A DNA stretch of 64,000 bases from Halichondria panicea. Lineage: Eukaryota; Porifera; Demospongiae; Suberitida; Halichondriidae. The translations under genes and the position numbers were made by a program. Below are positions 24,585 through 37,600 of this stretch, one piece after another. The stretch's first letter is position 1. Each line of letters begins with the position of its first letter. Below the pieces are notes generated by a model that ran no database searches, was not told the DNA's origin, and worked only from the letters and a program-made list of their open reading frames with translations. The DNA lies in NCBI RefSeq assembly GCF_963675165.1, contig NC_087392.1, forward strand, positions 1,193,001 to 1,257,000, written 5' to 3'.

Positions 24585-27500
24585 TCAGTAGCACTTGGCC
24601 AGTTGATTGAGGCACGGCTGAATCAGATGTCTGTACTCCACCAGGGCATAGTCTGAGGGCAGGGGAAGGCGGCTTAGTGTCCGTGACAACTCAGCATACA
24701 GCTGTCCAGAGTCTTCCGGGTACTGAGAGAAATACACACTATATTATTTACAGACTGTATAATTATATAGACACGCATCATAATACATACACGGCGTCAT
24801 GTGAAAATGAACATGTACCTTAAGTGAAAGGACCAGTTTTGTGTAAGTAGCAGTTTTCTTGGCCATCTCTGCCTGACACAAACTGTGAGAGGGGAATGAC
24901 AAACATAAGTACACAGCGCACGCACAAAGCTAGTCTTAGTTCAGGCAGCAGTCACCAAACTGTTTGCGTTACAAGGTGATACAACAAGACTCACGTTTCT
25001 TTGGGTGTGGAGCAGGGCAGCTGTCCAATCCTGTCGGCCAGAGTATTGAGACCCAGAATCAGCTCATCCAATAACTGACCAGAACCCTCGGCCAATTCCT
25101 CACTCTTTGAGATCAGCTGATCACCAATACTCAGGAAGTCCAAATAGACCGATCCCCCAGTGTCCCAGTTGGCAATACAGCTGTACCTATTCGAATCAGA
25201 CAACACCTTCAGCATTTGGAGCAAGTCCTCGCTCACATCTGTGGAGTGGGTGTGGTCAGTCAATCACAATATAATAATAAGTGGTTTTAGCTTACCATTG
25301 ATAATGGCATCAGCTGCAAGTTGTTGAACGATAACAGTGTGAGAATCATTCCATTGGCCAGCCTCCAGTAAGTGCCACGCCTCCAGCTCATAGTTATTCT
25401 CGTAGTGTGCCCTGAGGGCCTTAGCAGCAAACACCCACTCTCGGGCCACATGTAACTGCTCAATCACAAACACCTCCTGCTCAGAAAGCTCTTCACTGGA
25501 GGAGCAGTTTCGTGCTAGAAGCTCTCGGATTGCGTTCTCCATATGTGGAGGGTCGGAAATGTGTTGTAGAGGAAGCACCGCCCACTGCCACACACCCTCA
25601 CGCTCCAACTGGGTAGAGAAACTGGTGTGTAGCTGTGCCTGTCGTATGGATTCCATGTGAGTGTAGCCCAGTGCCGTGAAAACAGACCATAGCAGCCAAC
25701 TGTCAAATAAACAACAGACAGTTACGCATACACAAACTCAGATCTATAGCTTATTATGGATCTTTCTGGTTTAGCTACGTTAACAGGAACACCAGAATTT
25801 CAAATTTTTAAGCCGAATTTTTATAGCCCCCAAAACTTCTTAGCTAGAAAAATAACTACAAGCAAGGCAAGATGTGCACCGTACCTAATCCCATAGTCGA
25901 GGTGATGAGGTACTGATGAGGAGGGGTCGAGAGTCTGCTCCAGACTGTGGTCTTGCTGGCAGTACAGCTGAAGGAGGTGGAAGCATGTATCCGAGGGGAG
26001 ATGCATGTTACAATGGGTGTGGCCTGACTCCAAGTACGGAGGTTGAGGGCAAGCAGCATTCGGATTGTCACCCTGCAGAAAGACACATATGTTGTAAAAT
26101 ACAGTTTACCGTATACAGATGTATTTTCCACATATGTACTGCATGCGCATACATACATGTAATCCACAATGCCAATAGTAATGTGCTGATCAAGTAAGAA
26201 CTATGTACCTGGAAAGAGTTGAAGTAGCTGGATACAGCAGAGGAGACACTTGAGGAAGGGGCAACCACATAACACAAGTGGAGGGCCAATGCTCTCTTCC
26301 AATCCAGGTCCTTGCACACCTTCACCACTCTTGCCACCTCCGAGGTGTCTCTTCTCCTGTCCATAGACAGCTCCCAGACTAGCTCACCAGACAAGAGCAC
26401 ATACAGTTTCAGTCGCTCGGGGTCAATGTGTCGATCTGTACCGTGTCTCTTCCACTCTTCCAGCTGCTTCCGTATGTATACCCTGAGGTAGGGAAATCAG
26501 ACTTAGCACTGTAGCTACATGTTATGATCTAAGCTTATAGTATGATTGTATACCAGTATAATAATGAACCAGAGTGGCTGGCCTGCCACACATAAACATC
26601 GTGATAGTCAGGCAGTTTGAACAAGGACTTACTATACATTTTTAGAAAAAGTTTATAGCGTACTACTATAATTTTTAGCTCAACACACGGTAAGCTAGTA
26701 CCTGTTGACAATGGTGTTCTGAGTGGCCTGACTGAGGAGGAGGGCTAGTCGGTAGTCTCCCTTCTCGTGGGCAAGGTGACATGCTTCACTCAGCTGCTGT
26801 CCAGCAACAAGGCTAAACAACGTCTTCAGGTAGTTCTCCTGCAGAATAACGTGTTAACAATAATAACGATATAACTGATGACTGCCATTTCTTGTTTCAA
26901 ACTTACTGCATCAGAATCTCTGCTTGTTGCTTCACTGTTGGTGCTCTTCAGCCACTTGTAAACATTCCGCTTTCGAGCCACGACTACCTCATACGACTCT
27001 GGATCTGAGAGAGAGAGAATATTACCATCATAATTACACACATGTACATGTAGCTATACACGCACACACTAGTCTCACAATGCACACACCCTCACAACAC
27101 CACACACCCTCACAATGCACACACCCTCACAATGCACACACCCTCACAACACCACACACCAGTCTCACAATACACACACCCTCACAACACACACACAACT
27201 CACCAGGGTCACAATCACCCGGCAAGTCCCCCCAAAGAGCCACGGCTAATTCCAGAGCCCTCTTGAGTTGTTCCGCAGCCTGACTGTCTGTAGGCGTGGC
27301 CTGTACGAGATCTGTTAGTGCGTGGAGGAGTCTGCTGCCCGAAGTGGGAGTGGCTTGTGTGGGGTTGGCAGAGAACTGAGTGTGACTGAGTTGAACCTCC
27401 AGAAATTTTGTATAGTATGCCTGCAATTTGAAAATACAAGTACACTTATATGTCATTTAGCCAGACATGCAGAGTACACGTACGCTAGATAACAAACATA

Positions 27501-30500
27501 CATACGTATACAAGTACAACACTCATTACACGCATGCACACACACACATAGGCACACACTCACTGAGGTGTCCTGGCTACCCTCCGTCACAGCCACCCTC
27601 TCCACCACGGCCCTCACTGGTAGTCCACTACTCGCTGACACAGGACGTCCAAATCCACCAAACATACTCCCAGAATGAACTTGAGAACGAGACAGCTGAA
27701 CACCGGAATGAGACAGACTCCAGTGTGGTCCCCATCCCACGCGAAACGATTTCCCCATAAACAGCCCCAAATCAGCGATGCGGCGTTCTCGTCCCTTCAC
27801 TATACTGTCTTTATAAGGAACCAACGTCTGGAGGCCCTGATTGGCCAGCAGTACTGAAGATTGTGCTTGTAGTACTGAAGCTGGAGGGGTGTGGTTTACA
27901 TTCACTGTCCGTTGAGCAAGGGGTGTGGTTTGTGGTATAAGGGGGGTGATCCGTTGAGGTCCCCTCAGTAAGCCCTGTCGGCCCAGTTGAAGAGGTGGAG
28001 TCTGAGATCGTTTTGGGGGTTCTTCTTGTCCAAAGAATGACGCCTTCATAACTTGCACCCTGTGAGTACGCACTCCCATGGTAGCCGCCAACTGCTGGGA
28101 CATTGGAAGTGGGTGTGGTTTATACGAGTCGGCCACGCCTATTGCATCCTCAAACCCATCATCGTCTGACATGTCCTCATCTTGATCGGTACGCATTACT
28201 GTAGTGGTAGGTTGACGAGGTGCAAGGACAGGTCTCACCGGCTGCACTGTCACCGTGGCAGCAGTGGTCGGCTGTTTGCTGCCCTCCTGTGACAGTACAA
28301 TCAATGATAACAAAGACATTATAATAATAATACAGTGAAACCGGTCTATTGTGGTCAGATCAGCCTATAAATAGGCCACCTGCTATACTAGTAGTCAGGT
28401 TTAATAGAGCCCCAAGTCTCCATAGCATGTGTTTAAACCTGTGATAGCCGGCCACCTCTTTATTACACTGTTTCAATTGGCTTCCCCATTGGTGACCACT
28501 ATAGACAAGTTTCACTGTACACAAATTTTATACTGATACACAGAATCACATAATTATGTGAAACACACACAAAAACAGCAGTTACAGTGGCTATTAAATG
28601 GTAAAAATTGAAGTGAATTTTAGAAAAACAGATTTCTTTATTCTAGTCTATAAATGTTGCAATGGTAAAGTTACCAGGTCATGTGATCAACCACACACCT
28701 GAGTCTTTAGCTTCTTGACTCCGCCCACATCCTGTCCATTCTCATCGTCGGATTCATCGTCAGCCACCAGCTTGTACTTGGAGAAATGGCTCACCTGTAC
28801 ACAAACAAAATGAGTGAGTGGGCGTCATGTCAGGCATATTTTAGAAACTACCGTATAGCGCGAAATTTTCGAGGGGCTTAATTTTCGCGGATTTCGTGGG
28901 TTAGAATTCTACACGAAAATTAAAGTCCACAAAAGTGTTCTTTAATTAGAATTACCTGCTATCATGCAAAGATTTAAAGGCGTGGCTTCCGGTAAGCAGT
29001 CATTCCGCAAACATTGTGCAACGAAATGGTTTTTAGAGGCCAATCCACGAAATATAAGTGCCTCGAAAATTTCGCGCTCTACGGTATATAGACAGCCCAA
29101 ACGTGCAGAATATTAGTGTCCTGTACATGTACACTGTATAATATAAAGTTGCAGTAGATGTATGGGGTGCCGTTTGTGTGAAAATATTCACATGTGACAA
29201 AAGCACCTGGTGTTAGCAAAAGCATGAGGGTATTTTGTAAAAGCACGAGGGTATTTTAGCACAGTAAGATGCTTATCAACAAACACAATGTACCCTGTCA
29301 TATAAAGCAACCCATATCAAAGCTCACCTCAAACCGACACACTCCAGAGTTGGGATCGTAGCCTAGAAACGTGGCACCGATCTTGTCAGTCATTCTCTCC
29401 AGTTTGTTTACATATCCCATCTTCTCAATCCTGTCTGGATCTTTGATAGGCTCTCGAGTGCTCTTGTCCACGGGCCAGTTCCCCTCCAGGCTCACCACCG
29501 CCTTCTTGTTGAGCCCCTCCCCCTCCAGAGGTTTCTTCCTGTCGTCAGGGTACACCACCACCTCTTTGGAGTCGATTGTCACTGCAGATAGAGTTAAGAC
29601 ACGATAATTCATTTACATATTTAGTCTAGAATATCCATGAAGTGGTATTGGCAGGTCTGTAAATCATCAATCTATCAGTTCAAACTAGACATTTGTTATT
29701 TTGTAGAACAGCTAATACACTAACTTATTATGACTACATGTACACTTACTCGAGTGGGCTTACACATGTATAGAAAAATCATTGAAATAGATTATCCAAA
29801 CTCGCCACTCCCCAAAGACACTACCCTGTGGTAGTGTGATACTAGTACTCACCGATCTGTTCCAGGTTCATCCCGTACACGTCAGTGAGTCCAGGAAAAT
29901 GAATTTCTCCGTAGCTCTGTCTACCAATAGTGAAGTTCTGGACAAGGCAGGTGGAGCCTGTTGCTATGGAGTCTAGTTCATCCAATGGAGGGATGGTATG
30001 GTATCCAAGGGGAAGAGTGACAGCACATCGTCTGAAGGGACCAAATATCAACACATTTTAATTCAAGATAATTCCGGGGGTCAAAACATTCATGTTGAGC
30101 AAAATTTAGTCAGTAAGTGGATATTATTTTTGTGGTTGCTGCTTGCACTGCAGGTAAAGTGGTCAATAATTGCTTCATAATATTTGTGCTCAGAGATTCA
30201 ACCACGAACTTGTTTGCCCCTCCCCCCGAAATTACCTGCTATATTGGCAACCACTTAGTAAAATGTAACATTCTCACCTTGGCCTGAGGGGTGAGCGTGT
30301 CAGTGACCCTGTGTCCGAGCGAGACCCGGCGGGGGAAATTCCCTTTGCGGGTGTGGATGTGTCTGTTGGTGACGCTCCCACACTGAGGGGCGTGGCAATC
30401 GCACTAGTAGTGGGTGTGGTCCGAGGCCTGCAGTGTGAGCACAATAAACATACTATACACAATAAGTATTCTTTGTGTACCTGATAGGAACTGGTTTTTC

Positions 30501-33500
30501 GAGGGGTGTGGCCAGGAGTGAGGTTTGGGGGCTGCTCATACTGACATCCTGCTGATGCAGCGTGGAAATAGTGGGAGTTGGTCGGAATGCAGCCGTACGA
30601 GAAGAAAAGGGTGTGGCCTCTACCACCGGTGTATCAGGAAGGGGAGGTGGTGTTGACTCTAACAGAGGCTGAAAAACATGGAAGTATCTTAATTAAATCG
30701 GCACTACCATCCAAAACTAACCTTTGATGGTTTTGGCTTCATCCTAAGGGTCTTGATACTGCGAGGCACAAAGGTCTCCCCGCTTCCTCCAGCCATTGAT
30801 GATGCGTTGGAATCATCAAGTCCGTCAAAGAGCTGCAGCTTCTGTTGATGTCTCATTGGAGAGTTCAAAGACTTTGGCTTGAGTCTCGGAGATGGACGCA
30901 TGTTGACCTTGTAGTGCGGAGAGTGGGTGGGTGTGGCTTTAGATAGAACAGGGGTGGAGCCTTCCTTGCTCTTACGTTTGGCAGCGTCCTAAAAAGTAAA
31001 TAATTACAGGTGGTTTGAGTATTACAGCCTCATTTCCAGCACAATTATAACTGATAGTAGGCGAACAATTAAGATGACAAATACAGTGTTTTTAATAGGT
31101 ACAACAACAGAGTAATCTTTTTGTATGTTACCTAGTGCTACATTCAGCTTGGGAACAAGGCTAGATAGGCCTACAAAAACAGAGCAGAGCAGTAGAGACT
31201 TACTGATAGGGCACTTCGGAAGAGAGGGGAGTCACCAAATGGAGAGTTAGCTAGGTTCTCTAGTTGCTGATTGAGATGGGCCTGCTGCTGTTGGAGGGAC
31301 ACACTCTGGAGGGAGGATTGGCCCCTACATACGGAGAAATACACAATGGCTAACAACAAGCACACTTGAGGAGGTTATACATGTACACACAAGCGTTTCC
31401 ATGACAAATATCAAATAGAACATTCCTGTGTGTTCCTGGCAACATAAGCATAACAGCTTCCATACATACAACATTCATCACACTCACATGCTTGTGTTTT
31501 GTACTCCTCCGAGTGTTCCCATCCCAACACCCAGTCCAGTACCATAGCCCATTCCCAGACCTCCTCTATTGAGATTACCAGCTCCAAGACCGTACTGGCC
31601 ACCCATACCCAGTCCAGTGCCCAGACCACTGCCGAAGTTGGTATTGCCACCAATACCTGCAAGAATAAAAAATGAAAGGAACATCTTTTCCATATATGTA
31701 CGTAAGTGATAGAGCTACGTGTAAAGAAAATGTTGAATGGTGAAAGGTACGTAGCTTCTTGGCACAACATCCCGTTTCCCCAGAAAAACTCAGTGTGTAC
31801 ACATTTGACATACCTCCTCCTAAAGATAGCCCACCTCCTCCTAGGCCAGTCTGTCCCATGCCTAGAGAGAGACCCCCTCCCAGGGTAGACATGGTTCCTA
31901 GTGGCTTGTTGAACAGAGATCCAGCTTGACTTGATTGTAGACTAGTGCCGAGTCCAGTGACTCCTCCTCGGCTAAATAGACTACCTCCCCCAAGGCCAGT
32001 AGTTCCTAGTCCACCGAGCCCACCTGCTTGACTCACTTGGTTGAACATACCACCTCCAGCTAGGATGCAAAATGACAGCATTTATACATAAAGTATGAAC
32101 AAAATGATTGTGCCTACTATAACGTAATAAGGCGATACTAAAAATATTCAGACACAAAACTATACATGGTGTTACATACATGTAATGTCCATCCAAGTGT
32201 CACATATTTAGAGGGTCACCAATAATTATACGGTAATAGTCATCGAATGTGTACGCACACGCTCACCTGTATTTCCGAGTCCACCCAGTGTGTTGGTGTT
32301 ACTGAATAGCCCTCCTCCTCCCAGCTGCTGCTGTTGCTGCGAGAAGAGTCCTCCACCGGTAGAGGTGATAGTACCCAGCCCTCCAAGTGTCGGCTGTTGG
32401 GAGCTCTGACTAAACAAACCACCACCACCACCAAGACCTGACAGAGAAGAGATCAGGTGATACTCTGTACTACGGATAACTCACTAACCTCCTACTAACG
32501 GCTTGCTCTGTCCAAAAATGGATCCTCCTCCTAGTCCTCCTGCGTGATAAAATCAACAGTTAAATTTATAGCTCATCCTACAATGAACACATGCAGGGGC
32601 ATACATTTAACACTTAGCCTCTATAATTATGTACCGTACAGCGGGTAATTTTTTTCGTATTTATTTATTTTTAAATATTTAGTATCTTAAATATTCGTAC
32701 AGCTCAGGATAGTGACGTTGAATCTATTGCGGTAGAATAATTTCGTAGTTTTAATTGATGCTCTACAATACGAAATATACAAAAATTTCCACCATATGAA
32801 AATAACCCGCTATACGGATTAGTATCCAAACCCTAACCCTCACCTGCTCCTAAGCCACCAGCCTGTGCTCCCATGAGCCCTCCCCCCAGACTCAGCCCAG
32901 TGCCCAGCCCTCCTCCGCCGCTGGAACCTTTACGACCGGCTTGGTAGTCAGATATACGAATCTCCTACAGTGATTGTTGAACATTTTTAAAATACAGCAA
33001 AAGACAAGGGCTTGTGAATGCTATACCTCAGTACCACATGTGTATGTCTCAAATGTTAACTATTAAAATAACAGCATAAGAACAAGAGTTTGTGAATAAC
33101 TCGCTATGCTACAAGAATATGCACATCTATGCACAATTAAGGTAGCTTGATTATTGATCAAGTTGCTTACCTCAAGGCTCTGTGTTTCATACTGCTTCAT
33201 TGCACTGATGCAGTAAAGCTTGGTGGCGACTGAGTGATTAACGCCGTTTTTACTTATAGTATCTGTTCCTGGCATTGGTTCAAACTTGACACTCATGCCT
33301 GTCCCCAGACCTCCTCCTAGACCACCACCCAGGCCGGTACTAAGACCACCCAAGCCTGCAACAAAAAAACTTGTATTGAAAACGCCTTGGTCTAATAAAT
33401 GTACACACAACAAGAATGATCTCCAACGAATAAGTACACTGATCATTATTGATGTGAGTTGCATGGTTTACAGTATGCATTAGCTTTTTATGCACCTTTG

Positions 33501-34330
33501 TTTCCAAATAGACCGCCTCCTGAGGTACCCCCCAAGCCAGAAACAGTGCTCTGTTGTCGGCTAAAGAGGCCACCAGTAGCAGGTGTGGCCTGTGGCTGTG
33601 AGAACAACCCTCCACCACCGCCACCTAAAAGACCACCACCACCAAGTCCACCAGTGGACACGCCCCCCAGAGAGGGGGAATTCCCAAAGATACTACCTCC
33701 ACCGAAACTCTTTTGTTGATTTAGACCTCCTCCTAAGAGATATAAAAAATCAAGAAGTAAAGGAATTAAACGTGTGCTATTTCTATTCAACATACCCTGA
33801 GGGGTTTGGAAGAGACCTCCCCCCGTGTTTCCAGCACCAAACAGGCCACCCCCAGTTTGAGCAGCTGGGGTTTGTTGGCCCATAGATTGCTGACCAAAGA
33901 GTCCACCTTGTAGGGAAACACACACGTACACGTTACGTTAAGAGGTGGACTCTTCACAATCAATGACAGCCTACCTCCTGTGCTCTGTGTAGCTCCCCCA
34001 CTAAACAGTCCGCCGGGTTTTGTGGCAAACAATCCTCCACCAGTCCCACCTAAACCACCACCACCTACGGATAATGATAATAATGATGTAAATCCAATTA
34101 TTGTTATTTACACATACACTTACCGAGACCTCTGCCCAGTCCACCCAGTCCACCCTGGGGAGTATTGAACAAGCTACCTCGACCAAGCCCTCCTGAGCAA
34201 TGTACATTCATAAAGGAATAGTAAAACACCTAACAATACATACAGGACAATACAGTTAACTTGTAGCCATGCTTGCACCCTACCCCCTTTCATGTGCTTG
34301 TGATCCCCATGAATGAAGCTTACCTTGCAT
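24585..34330 (-). CDS. NUP98: Nucleoporin NUP98-NUP96 precursor
   Basis: The minus-strand gene has roughly 30 small exons. It appears to start with a mini-exon (34330-34324, Met-Gln) spliced in phase to 34192-34124. The N-terminal half is an FG/GLFG-type region with many GGLF and GLG repeats. It is interrupted by a GLEBS-like segment at 33357-33172 (GTDTISKNGVNHSVATK), the Gle2/RAE1-binding site. Then come NSPFGDSPLFR, LFDGLDDSN and the autoproteolytic domain (30051-28700: FTIGRQSYGEIHF, EVVVYPDDRKKPLEGEGLN). This domain ends at HFS (28788-28780), where NUP98 is cut from NUP96. NUP96 follows: DDDGFEDA, QVMKASFFGQ, FMGKSFRVGWGPHW, DAIINGKL and a C-terminus in LAKCY, stop at 24585. The cleavage motif is intact, so two nucleoporins are expected from one transcript. 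The gene is head-to-head with IFT172. Individual FG exons are less certain than the domain blocks. Confidence 0.93.
27060..27200. repeat. CA-rich minisatellite in a NUP96-region intron
   Basis: Imperfect units of the type cacacaccctcacaatg or cacaccctcacaacac recur about eight times in the intron beside the exon that ends near 27203. Confidence 0.7.
28333..28517. repeat. MITE with CAGTGAAAC termini
   Basis: A 185-bp element with about 25-bp terminal inverted repeats (CAGTGAAACCGGTCTATTG at the left, the complement at the right with a few changes) is flanked by TA. It lies in a NUP98-NUP96 intron. An internal word, aagtctccatagcatgtgtt, occurs again near 44877. Confidence 0.85.
28851..29084. 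repeat. MITE with CCGTATAGCGCG termini
   Basis: A 234-bp element has inverted ends CCGTATAGCGCGAAATTTT / AAAATTTCGCGCTCTACGG with one difference over about 24 bp and TA at both flanks. The interior has no ORF. It lies in a NUP98-NUP96 intron just upstream of the exon carrying the HFS cleavage site. Confidence 0.85.
30074..30247. repeat. Dispersed repeat, copy 1 (inverse of 47043-47260)
   Basis: Read on the minus strand this segment aligns with 47043-47260 over most of its length. The best-kept core is ctttacctgcagtgcaagca followed by gcaaccac; 'ggtaatttc' near one end and 'gttttg' before a C-run near the other are also shared. It is non-coding and sits in a NUP98 intron. Confidence 0.8.
32634..32817. 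repeat. MITE with CCGTACAGCGGGT termini
   Basis: A 184-bp AT-rich element has ends CCGTACAGCGGGTAAT and ATAACCCGCTATACGG, inverted with a few mismatches. TA precedes the left end. The first bases (CCGTAxAGCG) are like those of the element at 28851, so the two may belong to related families. Confidence 0.75.
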
Positions 34331-34643
34331 AATTATTTCAGATGATCAAGTAGTTTAAAGACACCAGATTTGCTTGATTTTATACTGTTTAGAGCTTAGG
34401 AATGAGTCATCAATGAGTAGCTATCTTTAGAGACCGAGGTAGTACTATCTGATGACTAGGCTGCTAGGTGCAGAGTGGACCAGTTCCAACTGGAAACACC
34501 ACGTGGTGGCCGAAGATTTTCATATGACAGGATCTTTGCGGCTCGTTCTCGAACAGAATATTTGTGTCAACTGTGTCCATAGTAACCGCGACACAATCAC
34601 AAAGCTAGCTAGCTTGTTGCAGTGGATGTTTTGATCTCTCAGC
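34331..34643. promoter_or_regulatory. Bidirectional region between NUP98 and IFT172
   Basis: These 313 bp separate the divergent start codons. The NUP98 side depends on the mini-exon start at 34330. No TATA box, RNA gene or repeat was recognised. Confidence 0.5.
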
Positions 34644-37600
34644 ATGCATCTGAAACACTTGAAGACACTCGTAAATGCACAGGTAAGTATGAGTGTGTAT
34701 CCATGTAGCTAGCTGCATAAAACAACTTGACACAAGTGTGTGGTGGGTATTAATTAGAACTCTCCTTGCAAATTGAGGTCTACATGCATTCTGCAGAATG
34801 GTTCTTCCAGAGTTGTTGCAATGGCCTGGTCCCCCTGCAACAGTAAACTGGCTGTGTGCACAGTGGAGAGGGTAGTGTGGCTGTTTGATGAGCAGGGAGA
34901 GAGACAAGACAAGTTCTCTACCAAACCTGCAAACTCAAGCGTAAGTATGCCGGCCATCATAGTGGGTACCTATTGCATACTTTTTTTTTCCCTCTGTAGT
35001 TGGGTAAGAAATGCTACCAGGTGACATGTCTTGCCTTCTCCCCGGACTCCACCAAGATTGCTGTGGGACAAACGGACAATATTGTGTTTGTGTACAAGAT
35101 CGGAGAATCCTGGTGAGAAAATAAAATAAAGTCATGTCATTTCATAGAAACTGGTACTGATTAGGGGTGAGAAGAAAGTGATCTGTAACAAGATCATTGT
35201 CCAGAGTGCAGTGACGTGTATGGTGTGGCCGCCTGAACAAACCTCCTTTGTGTTTGGGCTGGCAGACGGGAAGGTCAAGCTGGGTGCACTCAAGGGCAGC
35301 AAATCACAGACTATATACAACACTGGAGCTTGCACTGTGTCCATAGCCCTCAGGTAAGCATCGTTACAGCTGTTATATGTATAATATTATTATTGTTCAC
35401 TTTGTATAGTTAGCTGTTAATGTTGTCTGTGTTTGTTCCTCCACAGTCCCTCTGGGAAAGGTGTACTCACGGGCCATGCAGACGGTACCATTGTGAAGTA
35501 CATGTTCGAGGAAGATGGTGGAAACTCTTCTACTGCTAGGGTGAGAGCCTCTCTAGTGTGTGTATACTGTACTAGTCTCTTATTGCTTGTCTCAGGGCCC
35601 TGTGTGTCGTCATCCGTGCCCTCCATACGCTCTAGCCTGGGGAGGCTCCACCATTTTGGCTGCTGGATGTGACAGGAGAGTCCTAGTATACAGCAATGAG
35701 GGTAAGCACACAATCACTATCAAGCTAGCTGTCAATGAGTATTGATATGTTTTTTGGAGTGCACTGTTTTTATGCATTTTCCGATAGGCATACCTTGTAT
35801 GCTGCAATAATTTATTATTGATACATTTACAGGTACGTTTCATGCTGCAAAATATATGTGTCTTTTGCAGGAAAGATAGTCCAGCAGTTTGATTACTCCA
35901 AGGAAGACAATGAGAAAGAGTTCACATGTGCCACTGCCAGTCCTAGTGGACAGTCGTTTGTGCTGGGCAGTTTTGATCGTCTGAGAGTCTACAATTGGTC
36001 ACCTAAGAAGGAGAGTTGGGAGGAGGTGGCCCCCAAAGAGGTGGAGAATCTCTACACACTCACTGCTCTCTCTTGGAAGAAAGATGGCTCTCGACTAGTG
36101 GCTGTGAGTGGCTCCTTCCTATCTGCATGTGTCAGTGTAGTTAGTTGTATGTTGCTTTAGGGCTCTCTATGTGGTGCTGTGGAGCTGTTTGATTGTTGCC
36201 TCAAGAGAGTGCGCTTCAAGAACAAATTCGAGATGACGTATGTCGGCCTCAGTCAGGTAAGGTGGAGCTGTAGCTAAGTTGAGCCTTGACTGAGTTATTC
36301 TCTGTTTATTGTGGGTAGGTGATAGTCAAGAACCTGACCTCTGGTAGTCGTGTAGTCCTCAAATCTCACTATGGCTATGAGGTACGTGTGTACATGCAGT
36401 GAAAATATGTGTGTGCATAATTATGTGTACATGCAATAATTATTGTTGTTACAATTATTATCTTATACACATTTGTTTCTCTCCAGATTGAGCGAGTACA
36501 GATTATGGGCAAGGATCGTTACCTGGTGGCTCACACCTCGGCCACACTGCTCCTGGGTGACCTCCTCTCCTGTAAACTCAGTGAGGTGGCCTGGCAGGAC
36601 ACGGGAGGCAATGAGAAGTTCTACTTTGAGAATGAAAACGTAAGCTGTTCTGTGTACATTAGTATGTACATGTAGCTGTTCTTGATTACCATACATGTAG
36701 CATGTACGTGTGAATGCATGGTGTGCTTGTAATGTCTATCTCATACTGATACTGTTCTCATTATAGCTGAATTCTGCAAAAATATGATGAAGGAACTGTG
36801 TGCCTTTACATACATATATTTTAGGTTTTCAGTCGTCGTGTACTTTACATACACCCACTGTACCCGTTTTCTTATACTTGTATGTGTATAGGTGTGCATG
36901 ATTTTCAATGCTGGTGAGCTGTCGCTGGTGGAGTATGGAGTGAATGACCTTTTGGGTTTGGTGAGGACAGAGTTCATGAACCCTCACCTCATCAGTGTGC
37001 GGATCAATGAGAGGAAGCAGGTTGACAACAAAAAACTTGCCTACCTCATTGACATGCACTCCATCTGCATACGTGAGTCTACTAGCTCTTTCATTTTATA
37101 CCGTGCATTGATATTGCGTCTGCTTGTGGTGCAGTTGACCTTGTACATGGACTCACAGTGACTACAGTCAATCATGACACTAGAATCAACTGGCTAGAGG
37201 TAATAGCATGCCCATCACAAACACATGTGACACACACACATTCACTGGTGCCCCTACTGTGGCTAATACATGTACATCTCTATACGTATAGCTCAATGAG
37301 ACTGGCAGGAAGCTGCTCTTTAGGGACAAAAAGTTAAAGGTAATATTGTGTCTGTTTTGAATGGTCCGGCCAGTTCCATTGTTCACCCTACCCCACCCTC
37401 CCCCAGCTGCACCTGTATGACATTGAGAGTGACTCGAGGGCTACTCTCCTTAGCTACTGCTCCTATGTGCAATGGGTCCCCCTCAGTGACGTGGTCGTGG
37501 GTCAGAACAGAGGGAACCTCTGCGTCTGGTACAACATCGACATGCCAGACAAAGTCACCACTTTCCCACTAAAGGTGATTCTTTTAGCATTATTTTGTAC

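Noticed and set aside
27453-28319. A separate 288-aa gene
   Set aside because: It is one large exon of the NUP96 half (DDDGFEDA...FRVGWGPHWSL) with readthrough into introns at both ends.
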